64,000 bases of DNA from Serripes groenlandicus (GCA_031761405.1 JASEVX010000005.1:37556696-37620695); one strand, 5' to 3'. Counted from the first letter of the stretch, positions 11,441 through 23,690 are shown. Translations and numbers: made by a program. The notes: generated by a model not told the origin, from the sequence alone.

Positions 11441-13649
11441 ATAGTACTGCAGATAACATGGATACATGTGCATTTATAGTGCCTCATATAATGTATAACT
11501 GATACATGATGCAGTTAGCGTTTTATTGATACATGCGCATTAATAGTACCTCAGATAACGTATTATTGATACATGCGCATTTATAGTATGTCAGATAACG
11601 TATTATTGAGACATGCGCATTAATAGTACCTCAGATAACGTATTCCTGATACATGCGTATTAATAGTACCTAAGATAACTTATTCCTGATACATGCACAT
11701 TAATAGTACCTCAGATAACGTATTCCTGATACATGCACATTAATAGTACCTCAGATAACGTATTCCTGATACATGCGCATTAATAGTACCTCAGATAACA
11801 TATTCCTGATACATGCTCATTAATAGTACCTCAGATAACGTATTCCTGATACATGCACATTAATAGTACCTCAGATAACGTATCCTGATACATGCGTATT
11901 AATAGTACCTCAGATAACATATTTCTGATACATGCGCATTATTGAACTTCAGATAACGTATTCCTGATACATGCGCATTAATAGTACCTCAGATAACGTA
12001 TTCCTGATACATGCACATTAGTAGTACCTCAGATAACGTATTCCTGATACATGCGCATTAATAGTACCTCAGATAACATATTCCTGATACATGCGCATTA
12101 GTAGTACCCCAGATAACATATTCCTGATACAAGCGCATTTATATTACCTCAGTTAACGTATTCTGATACATGCGCATTAATAGTACCTCATATAACGTAT
12201 TCCTGATACAAGCGCATTTATAGTACCTCAGATAACGTATTCCTGATACATGCGCATTGATAGTACCTCAGATAACGTATTCCTGATACATACGCATTAG
12301 TAGTTCCTCAGATAACGTATTCCTGATACAAGCGCATCAGTAGTACCTCCGATAAAGTATTCCTGATACAAGCGCATTAATAGTACCTCAGATAACGTAT
12401 TCCTGATACATGCGCATTTATTGAACCACAGATAACGTATTCCTAATACATGCGCATTAGTAGTACCGCAGATAACGTATTCCTGATACATGCGCATTTA
12501 TTGAACCTCAGATAACGTATTCCTGATGCATGCGCATTAGTAGTACCGCAGATAACGTATTCCTGATACATGTGCATTAGTAGTATCTCGGATAACGTAT
12601 TCCTGATACATGCGCATTAGTAGTACCTCATATAACGTATTCCTGATTCATGCTCATTAATAAGTACCTTATATAACGTATTTCTGATACAAGCGCACTA
12701 ATAGTACCTCAGATAACGTATTCTTGATACATGCGCATTTATAGTAATGCAGATAACGTTTTATTAGTACATGCTCATTAATAGTACCTCATATAACGTA
12801 TTTCGGATACATGCGCATTAATAGTACCTCAGATAACGTATTCCTGATACAAGCGCATTAATAGTACCTCAGATAACGTATTCCTGATAAAAGCGCATTT
12901 ATAGTACCTCAGATAACGTATTAATACTTCCTTAGATAGATAACGTATTTCTGATACATGCGCATTAGAAGTACCTCAGATAACGTATTCCTGAAACATG
13001 CTCATTAATAGTACCTCAGATAACGTATTCCTGATACATGCTCATTAATAGTACTTCAGATAACGTATTCCTGATACATGCGGATTAGTAGTACCTCAGA
13101 TAACGTATTCCTGATACATGCGCATTAATAGTACCTCCGATAACGTATTTCTGATACATGCGCATTAATAGTACCTGCGATAACGTATTTCTGATACATG
13201 CGCATTAATAGTACCTCAGATAACGTATTCCTGATACATGCGCATTAATAGGTATGCATATAACGTATTCCTGATACATGCGCATTAATAGTACCTCGGA
13301 TAACGTATTTCTGATACATGCGCATTAGTAGTACCTCAGATAACGTATTCATGATACATACGCATTAATAGGTATGCATATAACGTATTCCTGATACATG
13401 CGCATTAATAGTACCTCGGATAACGTATTGCTGATACATGCGCATTAGTAGTACATCAGATAACATATTCCTGATACATGCGCATTAATAGTACCTCAGA
13501 TAACGTATTCACTGATGCATGCGCATTAATAGTACCTCAGATAACGTATTCCTGATGCATGCGCATTAGTAGTACCTCAGATAACGTATTACTGATACAT
13601 GCGCATTAATAGTACCGCAGATAAAGTATGCCTGATACATGCGCATTAA
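11441..13649 (+). repeat. 40-bp satellite array, about 55 copies (left segment)
   Basis: The unit is AGTACCTCAGATAACGTATT followed by CCTGATACATGCGCATTAAT. Most copies differ by one to three substitutions; a few have single-base indels. The open frame at 12297-12497 is a by-product of the repeat. The array is interrupted at 13649/13650 and resumes at 16344, separated by a Helitron-like element. Confidence 0.95.
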
Positions 13650-16343
13650 TTAGTCGCCGGGCAGAAGCCTGCGACTTCTATTTTTAATAGCTTTTCGGAA
13701 ATCACATGGGAGGAGGGATAATTATTGGAAAGAAACACATTAAGATGTTTTGAACATATTACAATTGTGTTTGTTTAAAAACACTAAGTAATGACACATC
13801 TAAAATGGAATAAACATTTCGATGTTTTAGGTATTTTTAGTTTCATTTTGTTGACTTGCATTTAAGTGTTTTTGTCTTATTTACGAAGACAAATGTGGTC
13901 CCTGCTAGACTTGCAACCAACTGCTATATGTCAATATTGAGATATATTGAAATAAAAATCACGTCAAATTCTACTTTCAATAGTAATGTTAACTTACTGA
14001 ATGATATTTTCATGTTCAAAAATATGTCTTGATTTGTGAAGAATTCATTTGATAATGTTAACGTTTCTAACCTAGAACTGTTGATTACGTCACTACCGAG
14101 TATCGCCCGCATAGATTTGTAAATTGTGCACACGCTACTATATACTACTGTACTTACTGTGTGTGCGATAACCAATGAAAAGCTGGATTTGCACGCGATA
14201 CATTTTACAACAAAAACCTGCGTCGCTTACACTCATACTCTCATTCGATGGGCTGAATATGCACAATGACACACACACACTTGTATAGTTTCCCATGAAC
14301 ATAAACTGGTAACAGAAACAAAAATAAGAAATAATTTGTGAAAATATGTCTCAAATATAAGCCTGTTTATCGGTCGTGAACGTCGAAACGCCTTTTTCTC
14401 AGTTTGTGACCTAGTTTCATATTGCCAAAATGTAAACAAAGCGAAGTAACCGGAAGTAAAATGTAAACTTAGAAAAGTGACTAGGTTATGCAGACAAATC
14501 AAAGTACTGAAGTACTGGTAACGAATTATTTTGAACATTTGTAAAATCTAATTTATGAATGCAATTGATCATGCTATTGCACAATTTAGTCTATTTTATT
14601 ATTAATAATATTTTTGTCCAGAGATTTTTTTTTATCAGTTGACAGTTTTAGTAAATGTAGCATTTCAACGGCGATGCGAGCGTTTAACATGCACACTAAC
14701 TCTTTCACTGAACTCTGCGTAAAGTCTGTCAAAACACCCATGGCATATTTGTGAGATTTACATTGTTAGTTCGATTTGTTTTCGTCACCAGGGGCGGATC
14801 CAGGATTTCGGCTTATATTATAACTATGTTTCATGTGAGTGAATTAATTATTATAAATCTACAATGTTTAACAAATCGCATAAAATAAGAATTAAAAAAA
14901 AAGAAAAAAGAACAGTTCCTATTAGGACTCGAACTCGCGTCCAGAAGTAGTCCATGATTAGTAGTTCTACACGCTCTCCATTGCACCATGGTACTTTGAT
15001 ACAAAAATTGAACGTTACTTTCGTATATATATTAAGCTAACTGAATGCGCGCGTATGTAAACCATGATCTATAATTAGAAAGCCCCTTTGATCAGCGAGC
15101 GTTTAAAATGCACACTGACTATTTCACTGAGCTCTGCGTAGTGGCATATTTGTGAGATTAACATTGTTCTATACAGCGTGGGGTCGACTTCTTGTGAATG
15201 GGCATACGACTAAAATTCATACTCGTGGCTTATACGTACCTGCCGACAAATGAAATATATATGCGCGTACTGTTAATTTGATATTTTCTAGAAAATTGAT
15301 TATCTATGATGATTCGATAGTATAATTATGACTTCACTGTATTGAAATAACACGTAGAAGTCATTTTAATATCGAAAAAATACTAGGACTATTTAGGTGC
15401 AGCGAATGTGTATTCTAAGCGGAAGTGTAGTTTAACCGTGACTTCCGGAATCAAACACGATCGCATTAACTGTATTATTTTTTGAGAAAAAATAATTCGT
15501 TAAAAATGTCGCACAACAAATTGATTTTTCTTAAACGTCACGAAACGAATGCATGGGTCGAATGTAGGAGAAAGAAAGATAATATAGAAATGCTTTTCTC
15601 TCTCGAATGCAGTGGAATAAAACATGCACTAAAGCTTTGCCTGATTTTTTATTCACTTTCTTCGATGTCTGACACTACGACTCGATGAAGCCTGACACGA
15701 GGGTAAACATTTCGAAAGAATGCTCAAACACCTTATTACAGATAGATAGCTAATATTACACACTTAAATGATTAAATATATGTGATATTAAATGTTGAAA
15801 CAAATTAAGAGAAGAACAAACTCTGATAAACAATAGATTTAGAAATAAAGAAAATCTGCTCTTTCGCACCCAATTAATTTCATACTTGCCACATATATTG
15901 TATGCATCAACGATTTAGATAAACAATTTAGCTGTTATATTGTTACAAGTGTGGTCTACTTGTGAAATAATTAGTATTAAAAAGGAGGAAGTTCATGTCT
16001 TCAGCAATTTAACCGTTTTCTCAATGTTTTAAGCGATTAAAGGTTTTCATTGTTGCTTCAGACATGGAAAGGGTTTAATAGCTTTTTATTGCATGTAGAT
16101 TTAAATCCCAAAATGTATTAATTTGTTGGTTTTTTTGACAAATACAAAACATCCAAAATCCTGACCAAAAGAAATCCTGAAATTTGTAGATCTATGTGGA
16201 ATTTCAAAAATCCTGGAATTAATCCTTATGAAAACATTATGTGTATGTTTAGACTAATGAAAGTCAAGACTACATGTGTGTTAAAAAATAAATCAATGCA
16301 GTCTTTTCCGGCGACATTGATGCCTTGCATCAACTTTCTCTTG
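13650..16343 (+). mobile_element. Helitron-like non-autonomous element, copy 1 (2.7 kb), inserted in the 40-bp satellite
   Basis: The left end TTAGTCGCCGGGCAGAAGCC forms a hairpin (GTCGC/GCGAC and GGGC/GCCC). The right end has CCGGCGAC, the inverse of the left GTCGCCGG, about 35 bases from the end, then a TGATGC-CTT-GCATCA hairpin, then ACTTTCTCTTG. Such asymmetric inverted termini and a 3' hairpin are features of Helentron/Helitron2-type rolling-circle elements (established knowledge). Removing 13650-16343 restores a normal satellite unit with no target duplication. No helicase or Rep frame is present. An internal segment (GCGAGCGTTTAACATGCACA) occurs twice, near 14677 and 15097. Confidence 0.8.
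14925..15003 (-). ncRNA. tRNA-like Pol III promoter segment inside Helitron-like copy 1
   Basis: On the minus strand a TGGTGCAATGG A-box and an AGTTCGAGTCC B-box are spaced as in a tRNA. Acceptor pairing is poor, so this is more likely a tRNA-derived SINE head than a functional tRNA gene. It is absent from the other two copies of the element. Confidence 0.4.
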
Positions 16344-16508
16344 TAGTACCTCAGATAACGTATTCCTGATACATGCGCATAAGTAGTACCTCAGATAACG
16401 TATTCCTGATACATGTGCATGTATAGTACCTCAGATAACGTATTCCTGTTACATGCGCATTAGTAGTACCTCAGATAACGTATTCCTGTTACATACGCAT
16501 TAGAAGTA
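16344..16508 (+). repeat. 40-bp satellite array (right segment), about 4 copies
   Basis: Four units of the same satellite continue in the same orientation after the Helitron-like element and decay at GCATTAGAAGTAATGCC. Confidence 0.95.
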
Positions 16509-17274
16509 ATGCCATCCCCGCAACACTAATCGCCAAGTTAAGAAGCTTCTACTATCTGGGTTTTTTTCGAACTGATTTCAAAGAAAAGATTAGCGAAATG
16601 GCGGATGTTCTAACCACTACAACATCGAACAGTTATAATACTTCTTTTGTTTCTATTTCCGAAATGTTTTCATCTCCTTGATGATTGTCTGAGAATCAAG
16701 GTTATCATATATAAATGCTATGTGTATTATGTATATATACAAGAATAAATCACAGTTTCTGAGACACATGTTTAAAGATAAGTTCCTTCTTTGGAATCGG
16801 AGTCAGAAAGGACCAAAACCTAAAAGGTCGAAAACCAAAAAGGAACACTTATAGTAGAACCTGTATTAGTATTTTTTTTTTCTATATAAAGAAAGAGTCG
16901 AATGTAAACCAATATATAGTTATTTTATGTTTATTTAATTGGTCTGTCTAACCTTTTCTCTGATGATGTCGACTTCAAATGACGCATCTTCAAGATACAT
17001 AAGTGACTAAAGGAGAAACTACATGTGAGTTATATATAATATTTTGTGTAATTATATAGCCATATATGTGTGTATTGGACTTGACTCGTTTTAGAAGATT
17101 TTGTCTGTTATATTATATTTGAGTAGAATTAAGCATTTATAGGAAATGTGACTATAAAAGTAGATAAAAGAATAAGATAATGTTTCGGGGATTATATTTA
17201 TTTTTTTATTAAATTTTCAAACTTATATTAACCCGTATCCAGCTAAATTCATAAAAATACATGAATAGCGAACG
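16509..17274. other. No gene seen
   Basis: AT-rich sequence. ATGTATATATACAAGAATAA at about 16729 with following CACAG resembles 11192-11220, so the 40-bp satellite is bracketed by a diverged direct repeat. Confidence 0.5.
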
Positions 17275-18975
17275 GTGTAGAACAAGATTAGATGTGCAGG
17301 CTGATCTTCGTGAAACATCACAAGTTGACCTATCTGTAGACCAAGATTAGATGTGCAGGCTGATCTTCGTGAAACATCACAAGTTGACCTATCTGTAGAC
17401 CAAGATTAAATGTGCAGGCTGATCTTCGTGAAACATTACAAGTTGACCTATCTGTAGACCAAGATTAGATGTGCAGGCTGATCTTCGTGAAACATCACAA
17501 GTTGACCTATCTGTAGACCAAGATTAGGCTGATCTTCGTGAAACATCACAAGTTGACCTATCTGTAGACCAAGATTAGATGTGCAGGCTGATCTTCGTGA
17601 AACATCACAAGTTGACCTATCTGTAGACCAAGATTAGATGTGCAGGCTGATCTTCGTGAAACATCACAAGTTGACCTATCTGTAGACCAAGATTAGATGT
17701 GCAGGCTGATCTTCGTGAAACATCACAAGTTGACCTATCTGTAGACCAAGATTAGATGTGCAGGCTGATCTTCTTGAAACATTACAAGTTGACCTATATG
17801 TAGACCAGGATTAGATGTGCATGCTGATCTTCGTGAAACATTACAAGTTGACCTATCTGTAGACCAAGATTAGATGTGCAGGCTGATCTTCGTGAAACAT
17901 TACGAGTTGACCTATCTGTAGACCAAGATAAGATGTGCAGGCTGATCTTCGTGAAACATTACGAGTTGACCTACCTGTAGACCAGGATTAGATGTGCAGG
18001 CTGATCTTCGTGAAACATCACGAGTTGGCCTATCTGTAGACCAAGATTAGATGTGCAGGCTGATCTTCGTGAAACATTACGAGTTGACCTATCTGTAGAC
18101 CAGGATTAGATGTGCAGGCTGACCTTCGTGAAACATTACGAGTTGACCTATCTGTAGACCAAGATTAGATGTGCAGGCTGATCTTCGTGAAACATTACGA
18201 GTTGACCTATCTGTAGACCAGGATTAGATGTGCAGGCTGATCTTCGTGAAACATTACGAGTTGACCTATCTGTAGACCAAGATTAGATGTGCATGCTGAT
18301 CTTCGTGAAACATCACAAGTTGACCTATCTGTAGACCAAGATTAGATGTGCATGCTGATCTTCGTGAAACATTACGAGTTGACCTATCTGTAGACCAGGA
18401 TTAGATGTGCATGCTGATCTTCGTGAAACATTACGAGTTGACCTATCTGTAGACCAAGATTAGATGTGCATGCTGATCTTCGTGAAACATCACAAGTTGA
18501 CCTATCTGTAGACCAAGATTAGATGTGCATGCTGATCTTCGTGAAACATCACAAGTTGACCTATATGTAGACCAAGATTAGATGTGCATGCTGATCTTCG
18601 TGAAACATTACGAGTTGACCTATCTGTAGACCAGGATTAGATGTGCAGGCTGATCTTCGTGAAACATCACAAGTTGACCTATCTGTAGACCAAGATTAGA
18701 TGTGCATGCTGACCTTCGTGAAACATTACAAGTTGACCTATCTGTAGACCAAGATTAGATGTGCATGCTGATCTTCGTGAAACATCACAAGTTGACCTAT
18801 CTGTAGACCAAGATTAGATGTGCATGCTGATCTTCGTGAAACATTACGAGTTGACCTATCTGTAGACCAGGATTAGATGTGCAGGCTGATCTTCGTGAAA
18901 CATTACGATTTGACCTATCTGTAGACCAGGATTAGAAGTGCAGGCTGATCTTCGTGAAACATCACAAGTTGACCT
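17275..18975 (+). repeat. 59-bp satellite array, about 29 copies
   Basis: The unit is AGACCAAGATTAGATGTGCA, GGCTGATCTTCGTGAAACAT, CACAAGTTGACCTATCTGT. Two linked variants recur: CATCACAAG and CATTACGAG, and CAGGCTG versus CATGCTG. One unit near 17521 lacks about 8 bases. A single diverged relative of the array start lies at 51850-51920. Confidence 0.95.
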
Positions 18976-18982
18976 ACATTTT

Positions 18983-19095
18983 CTAGCCTAGTACTGGTTT
19001 GTTTACCCAGGGATCATGAATAAGTGAACTGTCGCCGTGATGTAACTGAAATAATGTTGAAAGCGGCATAAAAACCCAAGAAAACAAATCATAAA
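18983..19095 (+). repeat. SINE 3' half
   Basis: Contains AGTACTGGTTTGTTTACCCA, GGGATCATGAATAAGTGAAC, then the shared core TGTAACTGAAATAATGTTGA and AAGCGGCATAAAA. The same sequence occurs inverted at 59786-59925. Confidence 0.7.
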
Positions 19096-20476
19096 ACGTA
19101 CCATGGGAAGAAGGGATAGTTCTTGATTTGCGACCAGCGAAGACCGAAACTAGTTTGCACCTCCTTGAAGAATGTTCAGGATCTTTCCTGTCCGCCATTC
19201 GGTTACTTAAGTCGCCTAGATATCCCATGAGAACGGATGCTACCACACACAATTATATAGTCCTGTGACGCCATCCGATCGTAGACGTGTGATTAATTTC
19301 AAACCCTCCCAAAGTCGATGTTCGTGTGGCTTGTGCTAAAAGGTGTTGTAACGCTGGTTTGGAAACTAGACTACAAATCTCTAAGATAATAATAACATTG
19401 ACAAGGTGTATGTAATGTTTTGTGTTGTCACAGTATTAGTGTTATTCTGAGTTATATAGATATCTTGTAATTTGTTGAATTTCAGTGCGCAAGATCAATA
19501 ACTCCTTTCGGTCATTGTTTGTTTTTCAGATATCTCTCTTTGTTGTAGTGTTTGTAGTGTTTGTTCTGATAATTCTGTATCAACTTTGAGCACGTAAAAC
19601 ACATACAACATGTAGCTTGTGGCTTGCTTATCCAGACATATATATTTACTAATAATTAAAATTATTTACATCTTGGAAGAAAAAAGATATGGTCAAAGGG
19701 AGATGACCAGTACTTTATTTGTTGTTATTTACATTAGTGGCTTCCCTTTATATATCTTTTCTGAAACCTTGCATTTCTGATTGAATTTTGCAATTGCAGC
19801 GTTTTTTTCGTTTGGGAATCCACTACACATCTAAAGAGGCTCAAACATTGCTTAGTATTTGCAGAAGTGCAGAGTATAACAAAAACTTCAGCAAGAAAAT
19901 ATTGACAATTTTCTACAACGGCCTCCGATGAGCAATGAATTCAATTTGATATTACTCGATGACATACCAGTGTAGGTGCGTGCTTGCTGTTACTACTGCT
20001 TGCATTTGGAAATCTTCTTTTACAGATAAATTGGCTCACATTTTCACCATGGTGCAAGGCCAAGATGTATAATTTCTTTTTGTATAACTTCTGCTTGACA
20101 AAGTATGGACTGATAAAATTGACTGGTCTTTTAAGCGGGCTCGATATATTTTCATGCTCGATATATTTATCAAGTTTCTCAATTTCTTATTTCGTTGGCT
20201 TGGCACTTTTCATTCATCTCCAGTTGACACCACGCTTAACTCTTGACTCATTTTATCCTCAGCTGAGTTTAAGAATGAATAGGTATTTTTTCCCACCTGA
20301 AATCATTGTCTGGATCTGTCATAGTTTGTATACATTGATGAAGAATATCGTTTCTCAATGTTTCAATGTATATAAACGAGCAACCTATTGTTTAATGTGT
20401 GTTGTAAACACGTTGATTCATCATCTCCACACCTCCGCCCACCCCCTTGCTTGTTCATAAATCTTGCAGTATGTTG
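19096..20476. other. No supported gene
   Basis: Mostly unique AT-rich sequence. The longest frame, 19984-20460 (+), opens on a non-ATG codon and reads as unstructured hydrophobic sequence without recognisable motifs; I do not call it a gene. Confidence 0.5.
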
Positions 20477-20699
20477 GTTTCTTTGTTTCGTATTTTACGC
20501 CGCTTTCAACTATGTTTCAGTGATTTCACGGCGTTCTAGTTTCACTGGTCCTTTTATCTTGACACCAGCTAACCCTGAGTGCACTGGAGGGCAACCATTA
20601 CTACCATTTTAAAAGTCTTTAGTATGACCCGGCAAGGGATCGAACCCGCGATCTCCCTTACCCGAGGCAGACGATCTACCACTACACCACCTGGTGCAG
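20477..20699 (-). repeat. tRNA-derived SINE, full-length
   Basis: On the minus strand the head has a GTGGTGTAGTGGTAGA A-box and a GGGTTCGATCCC B-box, followed by a body with GGTGTCAAGATAAAAGGACC and the core CACTGAAACATAGTTGAAAG then CGGCGTAAAA. The head resembles a Gly/Glu-type tRNA. The conserved 3' core is shared with SINEs at 22520, 28178 and 60680. Confidence 0.75.
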
Positions 20700-20846
20700 T
20701 ATGGTGGGAAATGCTCACATGTCACTAATAAAAGCGTGCAGATATGTGCTTATAGTATTCAATGAAATTGGGCAAATTGTGTGAAGTCTTTATATGTTAG
20801 TTGACTGATACTACATGCACAGTATACGCTTATTTACATTTACTAC

Positions 20847-21140
20847 GGCCGAGCCCCGGTAGCTCAGTCGGTAGCGACTAGAGCTGTCAATCCAGGGGTT
20901 GTGAGTTCGAACCCCAGCTCGGCCAACATTTTTTCCCACGTTTGACGAAAGTCACTGTGACAAGCGTTATTCGTCTTCCACCAATGGGCTAACAGTCTAT
21001 GTGGAAAAGCAGCCCGTTGCTTGGAAAGAATGTTGTGTGGAGTACTGGTGTAAGATAGCCAGGAAACACATGAGTAGGTGAACTGGTTGCCGTGATATTA
21101 CTTAAAAATGTTGAAAAACGGCGTTAAACCCCAAACAATC
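20847..21140 (+). repeat. tRNA-derived SINE, full-length (second subfamily)
   Basis: The head, 20847-20925, has TAGCTCAGTCGG (A-box) and GAGTTCGAACCCC (B-box), and its ends pair as GGCCGAGC and GCTCGGCC. The loop lacks a normal anticodon arm, so I class it as a SINE head and not a tRNA gene. The body contains GACAAGCGTTATTCGTCTTC, CAATGGGCTAACAGTCTATG and a 3' TGTTGAAAAACGGCGTTAAA core. Related copies lie at 23805, 32745, 52505 and 56535. Confidence 0.75.
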
Positions 21141-21265
21141 AACGTTCACTACGCATCACAAAGGTTTATGCTTGGCACATATGCAATCTCATTGAAATCA
21201 GACCAACATACTTCGGTACATGCGAAAACAAGCGTCTGCTATTGCAGCGAAGTTTAGGTCTGATG

Positions 21266-21487
21266 TTAACCTTTTCTCACAGACAATAACACTGCACTTT
21301 GTAATTATCTAAATAAAAATATGGAAAAACTATTTAAATGAAATAATTATTATTTAATCAAGTTGAAAACACTGTGTCAAATGGACAAATTGTTCATTAT
21401 GAGCAATTTCTCCTTTTGCCATAATGTTTTCAAAAGTCGTCTGCTGCAGAGAGGTCAGAATTGCGTCTTCAAGCGGGAAAGGGTTAT
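21266..21487 (+). mobile_element. Family 1 MITE; founder of the adjacent 78-bp array
   Basis: Left end TTAACCTTTTCTCACAG, central hairpin AATTGTTCATTATGAGCAATT, right end AAGCGGGAAAGGGTTA. The right 35 bases recur in every unit of the array that follows. Confidence 0.75.
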
Positions 21488-22375
21488 TTAGATAGGTATA
21501 AATCTTATTCTAGAGTCCGGACCAGACGTACAAACACCCTTCAATGGCATCAGTCAGGATGGATCTGCCATTATTAGCAATATCTCCTTTCACCGAGGCA
21601 GACGCTCTACGACTACTCTACCAGCAAAGGCGTTTACAAGCGGGAAAGGGTTAATTAGATAGGCATTAATCTTACTCTAGAGTCCGGACCAGCAGAGGCG
21701 TCAGAATGCGTCTACAAGCGAGAAAGGGTTAATAAGATAGGCATAAATATTATTCTAGAGTCCGGACCAGCAGAGGCGTCTATAAGCGAGAAAGGGTTAA
21801 TTAGATAGGTATAAATCTTACGTTATAGTCCGGATCAGCAGAGGCATCTACAAGCGGCAAAGGGTTATTTAGATAGGTATAAATCTTACTCTAGAGTCCG
21901 GACCAGCAGAGGCGTCAGAATGCGTCTACAAGCGAGAAAGGGTTAATTAGATAGGCATAAATCTAACTCTAGAGTCTGGACCAGCAGAGGCGTCAGAATG
22001 CGTCTACAAGCGAGAAAGGGTTAGATAGGCATAAATCTTACTCTAGAGTCCGGACCAGAAGAGGCGTCAGAATGCGTCTACAAGCGAGAAAGGGTTAATT
22101 AGATAGGTATAAATCTTACTCTAGAGTACGGACCAGCAGAGTCGTCAGAATGCGTCTACAAGCGAGAAAGGGTTATTTAGATAGGTATAAATATTACTCT
22201 AGAGTACGGACCAGCAGAGGTGTCAGAATGCGTCTACAAGCGAGAAAGGGTTAATTAGATAGGTATAAATCTTATTCTAGAGTCCGGACCAGCAGAGGCG
22301 TCAGAATGCGTCTACAAGCAGGAAAGGGTAAATTAGATAGGCATAAATCCTACTCTAGAGTCCGGACCAGAAGTA
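21480..22375 (+). repeat. 78-bp tandem array built from a MITE end, about 11 copies
   Basis: The unit is GAAAGGGTTAATTAGATAGG, TATAAATCTTACTCTAGAGT, CCGGACCAGC, AGAGGCGTCAGAATGCGTCT, ACAAGCGA. The last blocks are the right end of family 1 and the first are its TTAA junction and flank. The unit near 21590 carries a piece with CCGAGGCAGACGCTCTAC, like a SINE head. Confidence 0.9.
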
Positions 22376-22477
22376 AACACACCCTCCAATTGCATCAGTC
22401 CAGTAAGAAGGGATCTGTTATTACTTTTATAACACCAGTGATGACATTATTTCGAAATTGTAAATTATATTTCTTTA

Positions 22478-22840
22478 TTAACCGTTTCCCATATACGACA
22501 AATCTGTAGCAGACGACTGTGTTTGTTTGCTTGTTCGCTTGTTTGTTTTTACGGTGTTTTACGTCACTCTCAACAATGTTTCAGTTATATCACGCCGTTT
22601 TTCTGGGTAAAGTACCAGAAATGCTGGTCCATTTGTTCTGACACTAGCGGATCACTCATAATGCTTACCCAGCACTCCTGAGCGACAATGAGGATAATCC
22701 ATTAGTTTACTAACATTTTTAAAGTCTAAGACTACTTTGGACATAGTGGTTAAATGAGCAATTTCATCTTTTACCACCATGTTTTCAAAAATCGCCTCCT
22801 GAAACTGCGTTAACTTCCGTCTATATGCGGAAAAGGTATA
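22478..22840 (+). mobile_element. Family 1 MITE split by a SINE
   Basis: The left end TTAACCGTTTCCCATATACG and the first arm reach about 22518; the second arm resumes at about 22748 with TGAGCAATTTCATCTTTTAC and ends GCGGAAAAGGTATAAA. The gap holds an inverted SINE. Confidence 0.7.
22520..22745 (-). repeat. SINE nested in a family 1 MITE
   Basis: On the plus strand it starts with GTTTTACGTCACTCTCAACA then ATGTTTCAGTTATATCACGC, the inverse of the SINE 3' core, and continues with GGTCCATTTGTTCTGACAC. The tRNA head is truncated at the 22745 side. Confidence 0.7.
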
Positions 22841-22863
22841 AATAAGCGTATCTAATAATAAAT

Positions 22864-23124
22864 TAGCCTTTCTACGAGAAAACCAACATTATGGCCTGTG
22901 TGTAATGTATCTACCCAGATCAGCCTGCGCAAATCGCGCAGGCTAATCCGGGCAGACACATTCCTTCTCAGGGGGAGAAGAGGTAAAGAGTAATGATTCC
23001 TGAAACAGAAAATCCACAGGAGACGAAAAGTGTCTGTCCGGGTTAGCCTGCGCGGCATGCTTAGGCTGATCCAGTCAATATTTTACGCAGAGTCCACAAT
23101 GTTGGTTTTCTCGCGAAACGGCTG
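22864..23124 (+). mobile_element. Family 2 MITE
   Basis: Inverted ends AGCC..CTACGAGAAAACC and GGTTTTCTCGCGAAACGGCT. Internal marks of the family are CAGATCAGCCTGCGCA, GCGCAGGCTAATCCGGG, CTGAAACAGAAAATCCACAG and GCATGCTTAGGCTGATCC. Confidence 0.8.
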
Positions 23125-23214
23125 ATATGATCTATGATGTATGCTGTATTGTTGAAAGAGCTTGCTTCATTCGCGTTCTTGACACATTGAGAAACAATCA
23201 CGTAGAGATGTGGT

Positions 23215-23427
23215 TTAATCCTGTCCCACATTCAAACGTTTTTTGACGCCTCTGTAACAGACGACTCTTGACAACATAGTGGCATAAGAGGAAATTCGCT
23301 CATGATGAGCAATTACTCCTGTTGTCACAATGTTTCCAACTCTGTTCAATAATTATACTTTCAATTAGAGTTCCATAGATTATGTCTAAAGATTGCTTCA
23401 GAATTGTTGTATGTGGGAAAGTGTTAA
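23215..23427 (-). mobile_element. Family 1 MITE
   Basis: TTAATCCTGTCCCACATTC at the left and ATGTGGGAAAGTGTTAA at the right. The central hairpin GCTCATGATGAGCAATTACTCC is retained. Confidence 0.75.
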
Positions 23428-23504
23428 AGATATGGGTCCTGGTACATCCAAAGGCAATGCCTCTTTGTGTCATACATTTCGGCTGCTGTATATGGCTGAA
23501 CATA

Positions 23505-23690
23505 TCCTTTCCCACATATAGACGACTTTCGGAAACAGTGTGACATAGGAGAAATTGCTCAAAACGAGCAATTTCTCCTTTTGCCACAATGTTTTCAACT
23601 TATTTTCAGTAATCATACCTTTATTTAAAAAGAGTTTTCCTATTTTCGCCTAGAAGTCTTCAAAGTCGTCAGCTGCAGATTTGTTACTAT
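23505..23690 (-). mobile_element. Family 1 MITE, right end lost
   Basis: Left end CCTTTCCCACATATAGACG and centre GAAATTGCTCAAAACGAGCA are clear. It stops near CAGCTGCAGATTTGTTA without a GGGAAAGGG terminus. Confidence 0.7.

Noticed and set aside
11441..13649. CRISPR-like regular repeats
   Set aside because: The 40-bp units are contiguous with no unique spacers; the setting is eukaryotic. The same applies to the 26-, 32- and 59-bp arrays.
19984..20460. 158-codon plus-strand frame
   Set aside because: Non-ATG start, random hydrophobic composition, no motif or splice support, and it runs toward a SINE.
20847..20925. Functional tRNA gene
   Set aside because: A and B boxes are good but the anticodon arm does not fold normally, and a SINE body follows directly.
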